DNA of 64,000 bases, taken from CAIWHR01 sp963786625 (GTDB lineage: Bacteria > Pseudomonadota > Gammaproteobacteria > Burkholderiales > Casimicrobiaceae). Shown here in pieces: positions 9,197-17,815 of the stretch. Location of the stretch: the NCBI GenBank assembly GCA_963786625.1, contig CAWAZS010000004.1, forward strand, positions 806,001 to 870,000, written 5' to 3'. A program made the position numbers and the translations under genes. A model generated the notes under the pieces. The model had not been told where the DNA came from and ran no database searches. It saw nothing but the letters and a program-made list of their open reading frames with translations. How positions within the stretch are numbered: position 1 is the first letter of the stretch; every line of letters starts with the position of its first letter.

Positions 9197-10342
9197 AGTA
9201 CATCGACGAATTCCGCGACGGCGCGCTCGCGCGCGGCCTCTCCGCCGCGATCGCGCGCGAGGCACGGGCCGATCGCAGCTACAACCTGATGGAGTTCTGC
9301 GGCGGCCACACGCACGCGATCTCGCGCTACGGCCTCAAGGACCTGCTGCCGGCGAACGTCAACATGATCCACGGTCCGGGCTGCCCGGTCTGCGTGCTGC
9401 CGATCGGGCGCATCGACAACGCGATCGAGCTCGCGGCGCGCCCGGGCCTCATCCTCTGCACCTACGCGGACACGATGCGCGTGCCGGCGTCGAAGGGCGC
9501 CGTCGCTGCTGAAGGCGAAGGCGCGCGGGGCCGACATCCGGATGGTGTACTCCAGCGCCGATGCGGTGCGCATCGCCGGCGAGCATCCCGACCGGGAGGT
9601 CGTGTTCTTCGCGATCGGCTTCGAGACCACGACGCCGCCGACGGCCGTGGCGATCCTGCAGGCGGAGACGCTGCGGCTCGCGAACTTCAGCGTGTTCTGC
9701 AACCACGTGCTGACGCCCTCGGCGATCGCCAACATCCTCGAGTCGAAGGAGGTGCGCGAGATCGGCACGGTCCCGCTCGACGGCTTCATCGGGCCCGCGC
9801 ACGTGTCGACGGTGATCGGCAGCCAGCCCTACGAGTACTTCGCCGAGGAGTACCGCAAGCCCGTCGTCATCGCCGGCTTCGAGCCGCTCGACGTGATGCA
9901 GGCGATCCTGATGCTGGTGCGGCAGCTGAACGAAGGGCGCGCCGAGGTCGAGAACGAGTTCACGCGCGCGGTCACCCGCGACGGCAACGCGAAGGCGAAG
10001 GCGCTGGTCGCCGAAGTCTTCGAGCTGCGCCGCTCGTTCGAGTGGCGGGGCCTGGGCGAGGTGCCGTACAGCGCGCTCAGGATCAAGGAGAGGTACCGTG
10101 CGTTCGACGCCGAGGCGCGCTACGGCATCGCCTACCGCTCGGTGCCCGACAACAAGGCCTGCGAGTGCGGCGCGATCCTGCGCGGGGTGAAGAAGCCGAC
10201 GGACTGCAAGGTGTTCGGCACCGTCTGCACGCCCGAGAACCCGATCGGGTCCTGCATGGTGTCCTCGGAGGGCGCCTGCGCCGCGCATTACACCTACGGC
10301 CGGTTCAAGGACCTGCCCGTCGTCGCGGGGGTGGATGCATGA
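9193..10342 (+). CDS. hypD: Hydrogenase formation protein HypD (frame broken once)
   Basis: HypD of about 382 residues, the FeS scaffold on which iron receives CO and CN ligands. Visible motifs: CGGHTHAI, GPGCPVCVLP, GFETTTPPTA and the C-terminal cysteine cluster (KACECGAIL, DCKVFG, GSCMVSSEGACAAHY) that binds a [4Fe-4S] cluster. The GTG start at 9193 overlaps the hypC stop and gives the family N terminus KYIDEFRD. One extra base at 9501-9502 (Ala written GCCG) separates the first ~100 residues from the rest. The stop overlaps the hypE start (ATGA). Confidence 0.94.
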
Positions 10343-11453
10343 GGCCGCCTGAAGGCGGCCCCAAGGCGGTCGTGCCGGCTCGGGGCGGCTGCGCCGACAT
10401 GAGCCGGCAGGTGCGCGACGGCTACATCCGCCCCGTCGATTTCACGCACGGGCGCGTCGACATGACGCACGGCAGCGGCGGCCGCGCGATGGCGCAGCTC
10501 ATCGACGAGCTGTTCATCCGCGCGTTCGACAACGAGTGGCTGCGCCAGGCGAACGACCAGGCGCGCTTCGCGGTGCGCGGCGGACGGATGGTGATGGCCA
10601 CCGACAGCCATGTCGTGTCGCCGCTGTTCTTTCCCGGCGGCGACATCGGCTGCCTGTCCGTCCACGGCACGATCAACGACGTGGCGATGTCGGGCGCGGT
10701 TCCGCTCTATCTTGCGGCGGGATTCGTGCTCGAGGAGGGGTTTCCGCTCGCCGATCTCGAGCGGATCGTGCGGTCGATGGCGGCCGCGTCCCGCGAGGCG
10801 GGCGTGCCCGTGATCACCGGCGACACCAAGGTGGTCGAGCGCGGGAAGGGCGACGGCGTGTTCATCACGACCACCGGCGTCGGCGTCGTTCCGGACGGCA
10901 TCGAGATCTCGGGCGACCGGGCGCGGCCGGGCGACCGCATCCTGGTGAGCGGCACGATGGGCGATCACGGCGTCGCGATCATGTCGCTGCGCGAGAACCT
11001 GAGCTTCGAGACGACCATCCGCTCGGACACGGCGGCGCTGCACGGCCTCGTCGCCGCGATGATCGGCGCGGTGCCCGGCATCCGCTGCCTCCGCGATCCG
11101 ACGCGCGGCGGCCTCGCGACGACGCTGAACGAGCTCGCGCGCCAGTCGCGCTGCGGCATGCTGATCGCGGAAAAGGACATTCCCGGTGAGCCCGCAGGTC
11201 GCGGCCGCCTGCGAGTTCCTCGGCCTCGACCCGCTGTACGTGGCGAACGAAGGCAAGCTGGTCGCGATCTGCGCCGGCGGACGACGCGCCGCGCCTGCTC
11301 GCGGCGATGCGCGCGCACCCGCTGGGGCGCGACGCGGCGATCATCGGCGAGGCGATCGCCGACCCGCATCACTTCGTGCAGATGGACACGAGCTTCGGCG
11401 GCCGCCGCGTCGTCGACTGGCTGACCGGCGAGCAGCTTCCCCGGATCTGCTGA
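10339..11453 (+). CDS. hypE: Hydrogenase maturation ATPase HypE (frame broken twice; repeat in N terminus)
   Basis: HypE of about 370 residues dehydrates the carbamoyl group to cyanide on its C-terminal cysteine. The C terminus LPRIC with terminal Cys is restored only after removing two extra bases, at 11184-11185 (Pro written CCCG) and 11275-11276 (Ala written GCCG). Core motifs include MTHGSGGRAM, GDTKVVERG and RDPTRGGLATTLNE. The ATG 10339 overlaps hypD as ATGA, but the first ~20 residues are unusual: they translate one palindromic arm of the dispersed repeat (10343-10360), so conserved HypE sequence begins only around residue 30. An internal ATG at 10399 is an alternative start. Confidence 0.92.
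10343..10360. repeat. Single arm of dispersed palindromic repeat inside hypE start
   Basis: GGCCGCCTGAAGGCGGCC is an inverted repeat identical to the reverse complement of the left arm of the 50-bp element found at 16231, 39571 and 56675. It sits directly after the hypE ATG and is read in frame. The adjoining CCCCA is also shared with the other copies. The second arm is absent or degenerate here. Confidence 0.7.
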
Positions 11454-13192
11454 TGCGCATCCTGTTCCTGACGCACGCGTTCAACAGCCTGACGCAGCGG
11501 CTCTGGGTCGAGCTGACGGAGGCGGGGCACGACGTCTCGGTCGAGCTCGACATCAACGATCGCGTGACCGAGGAGGCGGTTGCGCTCTGGAACCCCGAGC
11601 TCGTCGTCGCGCCGTTCCTCAAGCGCAGGATTCCGGAGTCGGTGTGGCGCCGCCGCCGCTGCATCGTGATCCATCCGGGAATCGTGGGCGACCGCGGGCC
11701 TTCGGCGCTCGACTGGGCGATCGTCGACGGCGAGCGAGAGTGGGGCGTGACCGCGCTGGAGGCGAACGGGGAGATGGACGCCGGCGACGTGTGGGCGAGC
11801 GTCGGCTTCCCGATGCGCGAGGCGACGAAGAGCAGCCTCTACCGCAACGAAGTCACCGAAGCGGCGGTCGCCGCGCTGAAACTGGCGCTCGAGCGCATCG
11901 GCAGGGGCGGGAAGCCCGAGCCGCTCGCGACCACGCGGCCCGGCGCGCGCGGCAGGCTGCGGCCGCCGATGCGCCAGGCCGATCGGGCCATCGACTGGCG
12001 CGCGGACGACACCGCGACGGTGCTGCGCAAGATCCGCGCCGCGGACGGCACGCCGGGCGCGCAGGACGAGGTTCTCGGCGAGCGGGTTCATCTGCACGAC
12101 GCGCATCCCGAAGGCCGGCTGCGCGGTGGCGCGGGCGAGATCCTCGCGCAGCGCGACGGGGCGATCTGCCGCGCCACGGTCGACGGCGCGGTCTGGATCA
12201 CGCACCTCAAACGCGCCGGCGGTGCCGAGCCGCAGTTCAAGCTTCCGGCCGCGATGGTGCTGGGCGACCGTCTCGCGGGCGTGGCGCAGGCCGCGCTCGC
12301 GCCGGAGGCCGTCGTCGACTACGCGACGTGGCGGCCGATCCGTTACGAGGAATCGGGGAACGTCGGCTGGCTGCACTTCCCGTTCCACAATGGCGCGATG
12401 GGCACGGCGCAATGCGCGGCGCTGTGCGAGGCCTACCGCCACGCGCGATCGCGGCCGACCCGGGTCATCGTGCTCGCCGGCGGGCCGGACTTCTGGTCGA
12501 ACGGCATCAACCTCAACCTGATCGAAGCCGCCGACCATCCGGCCGAGGAATCGTGGCGGAACATCAATGCGATGGACGATCTGGTCCGCGAGATCATCGT
12601 GACCGACCGCCAGCTGACGATCGCCGCGATGCAGGGCAACGCGGGCGCCGGCGGCGTGTTCCTGGCGCTCGCCGCCGACCGGGTCTACGCGCGCGACGGC
12701 GTCATCCTGAACCCGCACTACAAGGGCATGGGCAACCTCTACGGATCGGAGTACTGGACGTACCTGCTGCCGCGCCGGGTCGCGCCGGACGAGGTGCGCG
12801 CGGTGACCGGCAACCGCCTCCCGGTCGGCGTCCGGCAGGCGGCTGCGACGGGGCTCATCGACGGCCATTTCGGAGCGACGCCGGCGGCGTTCCGGGCCGA
12901 GATCGACCGGCGAGCGCGTGCGCTGGCCGCCGAGCCCGGCTTCGACCGGATGCTTGCCGGGAAGCGTGCGCGCCGGGCGGCGGACGAGGCGGCGAAGCCG
13001 CTCGAGACCTACCGTCGCGAAGAGCTCGAGCGGATGAAGCTCAATTTCTTCGGCTTCGATCCCAGCTACCACGTCGCCCGGTACCACTTCGTCGGCAAGG
13101 TTCCGCGGTCGCGCACCCCGCTCTGGCTTGCGCGCCACCGGGGGGCGAGGGCGACCGTCATGGCGACACCCTCGGTTGCGGCGGCCGATTGA
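11453..13192 (+). CDS. hypX: HypX/HoxX, formyl-THF dependent CO-ligand synthase
   Basis: 579-residue two-domain protein. Residues ~1-270 form a formyltransferase/hydrolase-like domain (MRILFLTHAFNSLTQR, IHPGIVGDRGPSALDWAI) and ~300-560 an enoyl-CoA hydratase/isomerase domain (VLAGGPDFWSNGINLN, GNAGAGGVFLALAADRV). HypX releases CO from N10-formyl-tetrahydrofolate for the active-site iron during aerobic growth and occurs in bacteria with oxygen-tolerant hydrogenases. The ATG overlaps the hypE stop (TGATG). It is the last gene of the operon; the frame is intact. Its presence strongly suggests that the associated hydrogenase is assembled under air. Confidence 0.93.
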   Translation: MRILFLTHAFNSLTQRLWVELTEAGHDVSVELDINDRVTEEAVALWNPELVVAPFLKRRIPESVWRRRRCIVIHPGIVGDRGPSALDWAIVDGEREWGVTALEANGEMDAGDVWASVGFPMREATKSSLYRNEVTEAAVAALKLALERIGRGGKPEPLATTRPGARGRLRPPMRQADRAIDWRADDTATVLRKIRAADGTPGAQDEVLGERVHLHDAHPEGRLRGGAGEILAQRDGAICRATVDGAVWITHLKRAGGAEPQFKLPAAMVLGDRLAGVAQAALAPEAVVDYATWRPIRYEESGNVGWLHFPFHNGAMGTAQCAALCEAYRHARSRPTRVIVLAGGPDFWSNGINLNLIEAADHPAEESWRNINAMDDLVREIIVTDRQLTIAAMQGNAGAGGVFLALAADRVYARDGVILNPHYKGMGNLYGSEYWTYLLPRRVAPDEVRAVTGNRLPVGVRQAAATGLIDGHFGATPAAFRAEIDRRARALAAEPGFDRMLAGKRARRAADEAAKPLETYRREELERMKLNFFGFDPSYHVARYHFVGKVPRSRTPLWLARHRGARATVMATPSVAAAD

Positions 13193-13234
13193 CCTGTGAC
13201 GCTACGCCGCAGCGCGCGAATTTCCATCGCATCC

Positions 13235-13268
13235 CGTGTCAACCGTTCGGGGCGTCGTGCGCTAGAAT
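13235..13268 (+). promoter_or_regulatory. Candidate promoter of first cytochrome c gene
   Basis: CGTGTCAAC (13235-13243), 19 bases, then TAGAAT (13263-13268). The same arrangement with the same 19-base spacing precedes the second cytochrome gene. GTCAA is the right half of the TTGAC-N4-GTCAA boxes found elsewhere in the window, and its distance to the -10-like hexamer fits an activator site near -41. This is inference from a shared pattern. Confidence 0.4.
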
Positions 13269-13349
13269 TCCGTCTGCCGAAATGAGCGAAAAAACGGTTT
13301 GCAACCGCCCGCGCGGGACGCGACGGGCATTCTTCCTGAAGGAGCGTGT

Positions 13350-13634
13350 ATGAAGTCGATCGTGATGGTGGCCGTCGTGGCCGCGGGGTTTGCAGTGGCC
13401 GGTGCGGCGAATGCGTCCGAGGCCCTGGCGAAGAGCAGCGGCTGCATGACCTGCCACGATGTCGCAACCAAGAAGATGGGCCCGTCGTTCAAGGACATCT
13501 CCGCCAAGTACAAGGGCAAGGCGGGCGCCGAAGCGACGGTGGTCGCGAACCTCAAGGCGGCCAAGGGCCACCCGGCGGTCAAGACCTCCGATGCCGACAC
13601 CGCGAGCCTCGTGAAGTGGATCTTCGCGATGTGA
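13350..13634 (+). CDS. Small periplasmic cytochrome c (c8/c551 type), copy 1
   Basis: 94-residue class I cytochrome c with a cleavable signal peptide ending near ANAS, heme site CMTCH, and an axial Met in KKMGPSF. It is probably a soluble periplasmic electron carrier. GGAG precedes the ATG at 13350. It is a near duplicate of the gene at 13844: the region around the heme is identical at DNA level over 54 bases. Adjacent genes encode a RegB/RegA-type redox sensor system and, on the other strand, membrane multiheme cytochromes, so it may feed or drain those complexes. Confidence 0.92.
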   Translation: MKSIVMVAVVAAGFAVAGAANASEALAKSSGCMTCHDVATKKMGPSFKDISAKYKGKAGAEATVVANLKAAKGHPAVKTSDADTASLVKWIFAM

Positions 13635-13641
13635 CCGGCGG

Positions 13642-13671
13642 CTGACGTCCGGCCGGCCGGCCGGACGTCAG
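13642..13671. terminator. 30-bp perfect palindrome after cytochrome c copy 1
   Basis: The 30 bases from 13642 (CTGACGTCCGGCCGG) to 13671 are a perfect palindrome, eight bases after the cytochrome stop codon. In RNA it forms a very stable hairpin. No T run follows, so it may be a factor-dependent terminator, an RNA-stabilising hairpin, or a binding site; terminator is my preferred reading by position. Confidence 0.5.
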
Positions 13672-13724
13672 GCGGGGGCGGTCCCGCCGCGGCTTCCGGG
13701 ACACCAACACGGAAACGTGGGTGG

Positions 13725-13758
13725 CGTGTCAACGCCGCCGCGAGGGGTGCGTTAATAT
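13725..13758 (+). promoter_or_regulatory. Candidate promoter of second cytochrome c gene
   Basis: CGTGTCAAC (13725-13733), 19 bases, TAATAT (13753-13758). It matches the element before the first copy in sequence and spacing. The gene start is 86 bases downstream of the hexamer. Confidence 0.42.
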
Positions 13759-13843
13759 GCGATGCTGCGCGCCGGGCTGGCGTCGGCAGGCACGTCGCCC
13801 GCGCATCCGCGACGGGGCATCAACCCAACAAGGAGCCGAAGAC

Positions 13844-14128
13844 ATGAAATCGATCGTAATCGCGGCCGTACTGGCCGCCGGCCTGGCGGCCGCCGGCACG
13901 GCGAACGCACAGGAGGCACTGGCCAAGAGCAGCGGCTGCATGACCTGCCACGATGTCGCAACCAAGAAGATGGGCCCGGCGTTCAAGGAAGTCGCCGCCA
14001 AGAACAAGGGCAAGGCCGATGCCGAAGCGAAGATCATCGCGAAGCTCTCTGCCGGCAAGGACCATCCGGAAGTCAAGGCCAAGGGCGATGACCTCAAGGG
14101 CATCGTCAAGTGGGTGCTGGCACAATAG
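13844..14128 (+). CDS. Small periplasmic cytochrome c (c8/c551 type), copy 2
   Basis: 94 residues with signal peptide (cleavage near ANAQ), heme site CMTCH and axial Met in KKMGPAF. AGGAG stands before ATG 13844. It differs from copy 1 mostly after the heme region (more lysine-rich here), which may tune the partner or the redox potential. It has its own promoter-like element and a good intrinsic terminator at 14152, so the two copies look separately transcribed. Confidence 0.93.
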   Translation: MKSIVIAAVLAAGLAAAGTANAQEALAKSSGCMTCHDVATKKMGPAFKEVAAKNKGKADAEAKIIAKLSAGKDHPEVKAKGDDLKGIVKWVLAQ

Positions 14129-14151
14129 GCACCCGGGAATCGACCACGAAG

Positions 14152-14178
14152 AAGCCGGCGCCTGCCGGCTTTTTCGTT
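14152..14178 (+). terminator. Intrinsic terminator after cytochrome c copy 2
   Basis: AAGCCGGC (14152-14159), loop GCCT, GCCGGCTT (14164-14171), followed by TTTCGTTTCC. An eight-base-pair GC-rich stem with a T-rich tail is the standard form. Confidence 0.85.
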
Positions 14179-14293
14179 TCCAGTAAGCGCCCTGTTTGCG
14201 CTGGCGCAAGGAATGCCACCCGCAAGCGGCGGGCGGGCGGCTAAGATGCGACATATCGCCGCACGTCAGATTGCCGCGAGCGGTGCCCCCGCC

Positions 14294-15666
14294 ATGAACG
14301 TCGACGCCCGGCCTGCCGCTACGGACAGCCTGCTGCAAGGGGCCGGGCCTGCGCCGGCGCCGGGCGCCGCACTGGCGTCGCGCCGGGCGCGCGTCGAGCA
14401 AGCCGATCCGCCGGCGCTGCTCGCGAGCCTCCGGCAGCTGATGCACCTGCGCAGCATGGCGATCGTGGGGCAGGCCACGGCTGTCGCGCTTGCGCTGACG
14501 CTCGGGGTGACGCTGCGCCCGGTGCCGATGGCGATCGTCATCGCTGCGCTGGCCGTGCTGAACCTGCTCGTATCGGCGCGGCTCGCCCGGGGGGCGCCGG
14601 CGACGCATCGCGAGGTGGCCGCCCATCTCGCGCTCGATCTCGCCGCGTTCAGCGCGCTGCTGCTCCTCGCCGGCGGAACGGCCAATCCTTTCGCGTTCCT
14701 CTATCTGCTGCACGTGGTCCTGATCGCGATGCTGCTGCCCTGGATGCTCGCGCTCGGCGGCACGCTGCTCGTCATAGGAAGCTTTGCTCTCGCGTTCGCC
14801 TTTGCCGAGCCCTTGCGGTATGCCGACGGCCGGGCCGCTGCCGGACGCCACGATGGCGCTGGGACTCTGGGCGAGCTTCACGCTGACGGCCGCCGTCACC
14901 GCATGGTTCATCGTGCGCATCGTCGCGGCGCTGCGCGAGCACGAGCGCCTGCTGCGCGAGGCTGCCCGCCGCGCGCTGAACGACGACGCGGTGCTGCGCA
15001 TCGGGACGCTCGCGGCCGGCGCCGCCCACGAGCTGGGGACCCCGCTCACGACCATGGCGGTCCTCGTCGGGCGAGATGCGGCGCGACGCGGACACGCCGG
15101 AGCGGCGGCGCGACACCGCCATCCTGGCGGCGCAGATCGACGCCTGCCGGCAGGCGCTCGCCAACCTGCGCGCGGCCGCGGGCCATGCGCGCGTCGAGGA
15201 CGGGCAGCGCGAGACGGTCGACGCCTTCGTCGCATCGACGGTCGCGCGCTTCCGTGCGCTGCGGTCCGACGTCCGGCTCGAAGCGCATGCGGACGGCCCG
15301 GCGCCGGCGCCGGAGATCGCGGCCGATCCGTCGCTGCGGCAGGCTCTTCTGATCCTTCTCAACAACGCCGCCGACGCCTCGCCGGATCACGTGGACCTGG
15401 ACGCGCGCTGGGACGCCGATTCGCTGCACCTCGCCGTAGGCGACCGTGGCGCCGGCGTCCCCGTCGGCAGCCTGGACAAGCTCGGCCGGGCCTTCTTCAC
15501 GACCAAGCCGCCAGGGAAAGGCACGGGCATCGGCCTCGTGCTGACGGCGTCGACCGTGGGCCGGCTGGGTGGTACAGTCCGCTGGTCGAATCGGGCCGAC
15601 GGCGGGCTGGTTGCGCAGATCCGTCTCCCGCTGGCGAGCCTCGATCCCGGAAATCCCGCCCCATGA
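14294..15666 (+). CDS. regB: RegB/PrrB-type redox sensor histidine kinase (frame broken twice)
   Basis: About 456 residues. The N-terminal half has several membrane helices and contains GGTANPFAFLYLLHV, matching the quinone-sensing loop of RegB (GG-x2-NPF). The H-box is GAAHELGTPLTTMAVL, as in RegB/PrrB/ActS, and the ATPase end shows NNAADAS, DRGAGVP and KGTGIGLVLT. Two extra bases, near 14820-14830 and at 15071-15072 (Gly written GGGC), break the frame. RegB kinases sense respiratory redox state and phosphorylate RegA. The stop overlaps the regA start. The placement between the cytochromes and the hydrogenase operon suggests control of those genes, as RegA does for hup in Rhodobacter. Confidence 0.88.
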
Positions 15667-16217
15667 CTGCTCCGAGCGCCGACATCCACGACCACGCCAC
15701 CCTCCTGCTCGTCGACGACGACGTCACGCTGTGCGATGTGATGGGCCGCGCGCTGACCGCCCGCGGCTTCGCGGTGACGGCGGTGCATACGCTGGACGAC
15801 GCGCTGCGCGCGATCGACGCCGACCCGCCGGAGTTCGCGTTGGTCGACCTCAAGCTTGCCGACCAGTCGGGGCTGAAGGTGGTGGCGCGGCTCAAGGCTG
15901 CCGATGCGCACACGCGCATCGTGGTGCTGACCGGTCACGCCAGCATTCCGACGGCGATCGAGGCGATCAAGCTCGGGGCGACCTATTATCTGACCAAGCC
16001 CACCGATGCCGATGCGGTCGTGGCGGCGTTCGGCCGCGACGGCGGCGACGAGAATGCGCCCATCGATCCCAGGCCCATGACGGTCGAGCGTGTCGAGTGG
16101 GAGCACATCCAGCACGTGCTCCACCAGCACGACGGCAACATCTCGGCGACGGCACGCGCGCTGTCGATGCACCGGCGCACGCTGCAACGCAAGCTGCGCC
16201 GGCCACCGGGCGAGTAG
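15663..16217 (+). CDS. regA: RegA/PrrA-type response regulator
   Basis: 184 residues, intact. The receiver domain shows LLLVDDDVTL (acidic pocket), ALVDLKLADQSG (phospho-Asp), VVLTGHAS and YYLTKPTDAD. The C-terminal effector is a short Fis-like HTH with GNISATARALSMHRRTLQRKLR, the highly conserved DNA-binding helix of RegA/PrrA/ActR/RoxR. It overlaps regB by four bases (ATGA). RegA homologues are global activators and repressors of anaerobic respiration, hydrogenase and carbon fixation genes. Confidence 0.95.
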   Translation: MTAPSADIHDHATLLLVDDDVTLCDVMGRALTARGFAVTAVHTLDDALRAIDADPPEFALVDLKLADQSGLKVVARLKAADAHTRIVVLTGHASIPTAIEAIKLGATYYLTKPTDADAVVAAFGRDGGDENAPIDPRPMTVERVEWEHIQHVLHQHDGNISATARALSMHRRTLQRKLRRPPGE

Positions 16218-16230
16218 GCGGACGACCGCT

Positions 16231-16280
16231 GTGGGGCCGCCTTCAGGCGGCCTGGTCGATCCGGCTGAAGCCGGACCCAC
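16231..16280. repeat. 50-bp dispersed palindromic repeat (complete copy)
   Basis: GTGGG, then hairpin arm GCCGCCTTCAGGCGGC, an 8-10 base spacer, then hairpin arm TCCGGCTGAAGCCGGA and CCCAC. GTGGG and CCCAC are complementary, so the whole can fold as two hairpins on a short closing stem. It lies between regA and the convergent multiheme operon, outside coding sequence, and could also work as a transcription barrier between them. Confidence 0.8.
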
Positions 16281-16300
16281 CCGATGGCGAGGTTACGACC

Positions 16301-17648
16301 TCAGCCCTTCGTCGGGTCGAGGGTCATCTCCGGCCACTTCCGGCCGTGGCAGGCCGGATTCGAGCAGAAGCTCCCGCCGTCCTTGCCCCACTTGATCGGG
16401 CCGTGGCACATCGTGCACGTGTTGTCGATCTTGGTGCGGTGCTCGTGCATCCAGTTCGGCGCGTTGTGGCCGTCAGGCGGCGTCAGGCCGGTAGCCACGG
16501 TCGACGCGACCGTCTTCAGCGTCCCGTCGATGCTCACCTGCGGGATGTCGTGGCACAGCGTGCACTGCAGCCGGATCGCCTCGCCTTTCTCGTTGACGTG
16601 CTTGCCGTCGTGGCAGCGGAAGCAGCCCGGGAAGTCCTTGTGGCCGACGTGATTCGGGAACGACTTCCACGTGAGGTCCTTCGCCTCGAACTCGGACAGC
16701 TTGAGGATCTCGAGCATCTGCTTCGCGAACTGCGCCTCGGCTTCCTTCGCCTCCGGCTTCATCTCGCCCTTGGGCGCGGCGTCGGCGATGATCTGCTGGA
16801 ACTTCGGAACCTGCTCTTCCATCGGGCCGTGCAGCGACGACGCCTTCTCGATGATCGCGAGCGCGCGCGCCTTGATCGACGGCAGGCTGCGGTCGATCTT
16901 GCCCTCCTGGATCGCGTGGTCGACGCGGTCGGACGGGTTGACGAACGGGTGGCCGGCCGCGTTGTGGCAGTCGCTGCACTCCATCCGCTGCTTCGGCTTC
17001 TGGTCCATCTCGGCGCGGCCGACCTTGCTCGTGGCGTCGAAGTAGGTGGTCGTCTTGCCGTCCTTGCCGGTGATGCGCACCCAGGGGATCGTCCGCTTCT
17101 GCACGTCGTCGCTGACGTACTCGACGTTCTGGGCGATGTGCCAGTGGATGCCGCGCGTCGCCTTCTCGCGCGCTTCGCCGCTGCCCGTGTGCACGACGAG
17201 CCGCGTGCGCGTTTCGGTGTTCTTGGCGTCGGTCTCGTAGTGGACCTTGGTGCGGACCTTGTCGGAGTGGTTGACTTCCGGCCAGTGGCAGCCTTCGCAG
17301 TTGTCGCGCGCCGGGCGCAGCGTGGTCGCCGCGAGCGGACGCTGGTAGCCGGTGATCATGCCCAGGAGCTCGTGGTAGTGCGCCATCTTCAGCGTCATCA
17401 GCTGCAGCGTCGGCAGCCGGCCCATGTGGCACTCGACGCACTGGACGCGCGCATGCGTGTGGACCGGCGTAGGCCCGCGGCTCCTCGGGGTGGACCGCGT
17501 GGCAGTTGTTGGTGCAGAACGCGTTGCTGTTGCTGTACTCCCACGCGACGATGCCGCCCGCGCCCAGGATGGCGAGAGCGATGGCGCCGACGACGATCGT
17601 CGTCACCGTGCCCAGCATCAGCGTGCGCCGCCCCAGCGAGATCTTCAT
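16301..17648 (-). CDS. Membrane-anchored NapC/NirT-like octaheme cytochrome c (frame broken once)
   Basis: About 448 residues. An N-terminal membrane anchor (TVTTIVVGAIALAILGAGG) is followed by heme motifs: an unusual first motif CTNNCH (CX3CH) in a NapC/NrfH-like context (NAFCTNNCHAVHPEE), six CxxCH (CVECH, CEGCH, CSDCH, CFRCH, CTLCH, CTMCH) and a final CSNPACH (CX4CH). This resembles quinol-dehydrogenase multiheme proteins of the NapC/NirT family but is longer than NapC or NrfH (about 200 residues). One extra base near 17465 (Ala written GCCG) separates the first CX3CH from CVECH. It is last in the (-) operon. Predicted role: passing electrons between the quinone pool and periplasm. Confidence 0.85.
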
Positions 17649-17815
17649 TGCGGATCCCCCACGGTTGCTGCGCTGCCTGCGTCACCGCCCGGGTTCGCGA
17701 TCCGTCGCGTCCCGCGCCCCACAGTGCGCAAAAGGGCCTTCGCGGCCCGTCGAATCCCCCGGCCAGCACTCTCCCGCGGGAGGGCGCTGCGCCGGATCAC
17801 TTCAACACCCTGCGA
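17649..17815 (-). other. Intergenic region within the multiheme operon
   Basis: 167 bases between the b-type cytochrome and the octaheme gene. It holds a 12-base palindrome CTCCCGCGGGAG (17771-17782) and a GGGCC-TTCGC-GGCCC type hairpin near 17735. No gene is supported. The hairpins could set differential mRNA stability or mark a separate promoter for the last gene. Confidence 0.4.
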
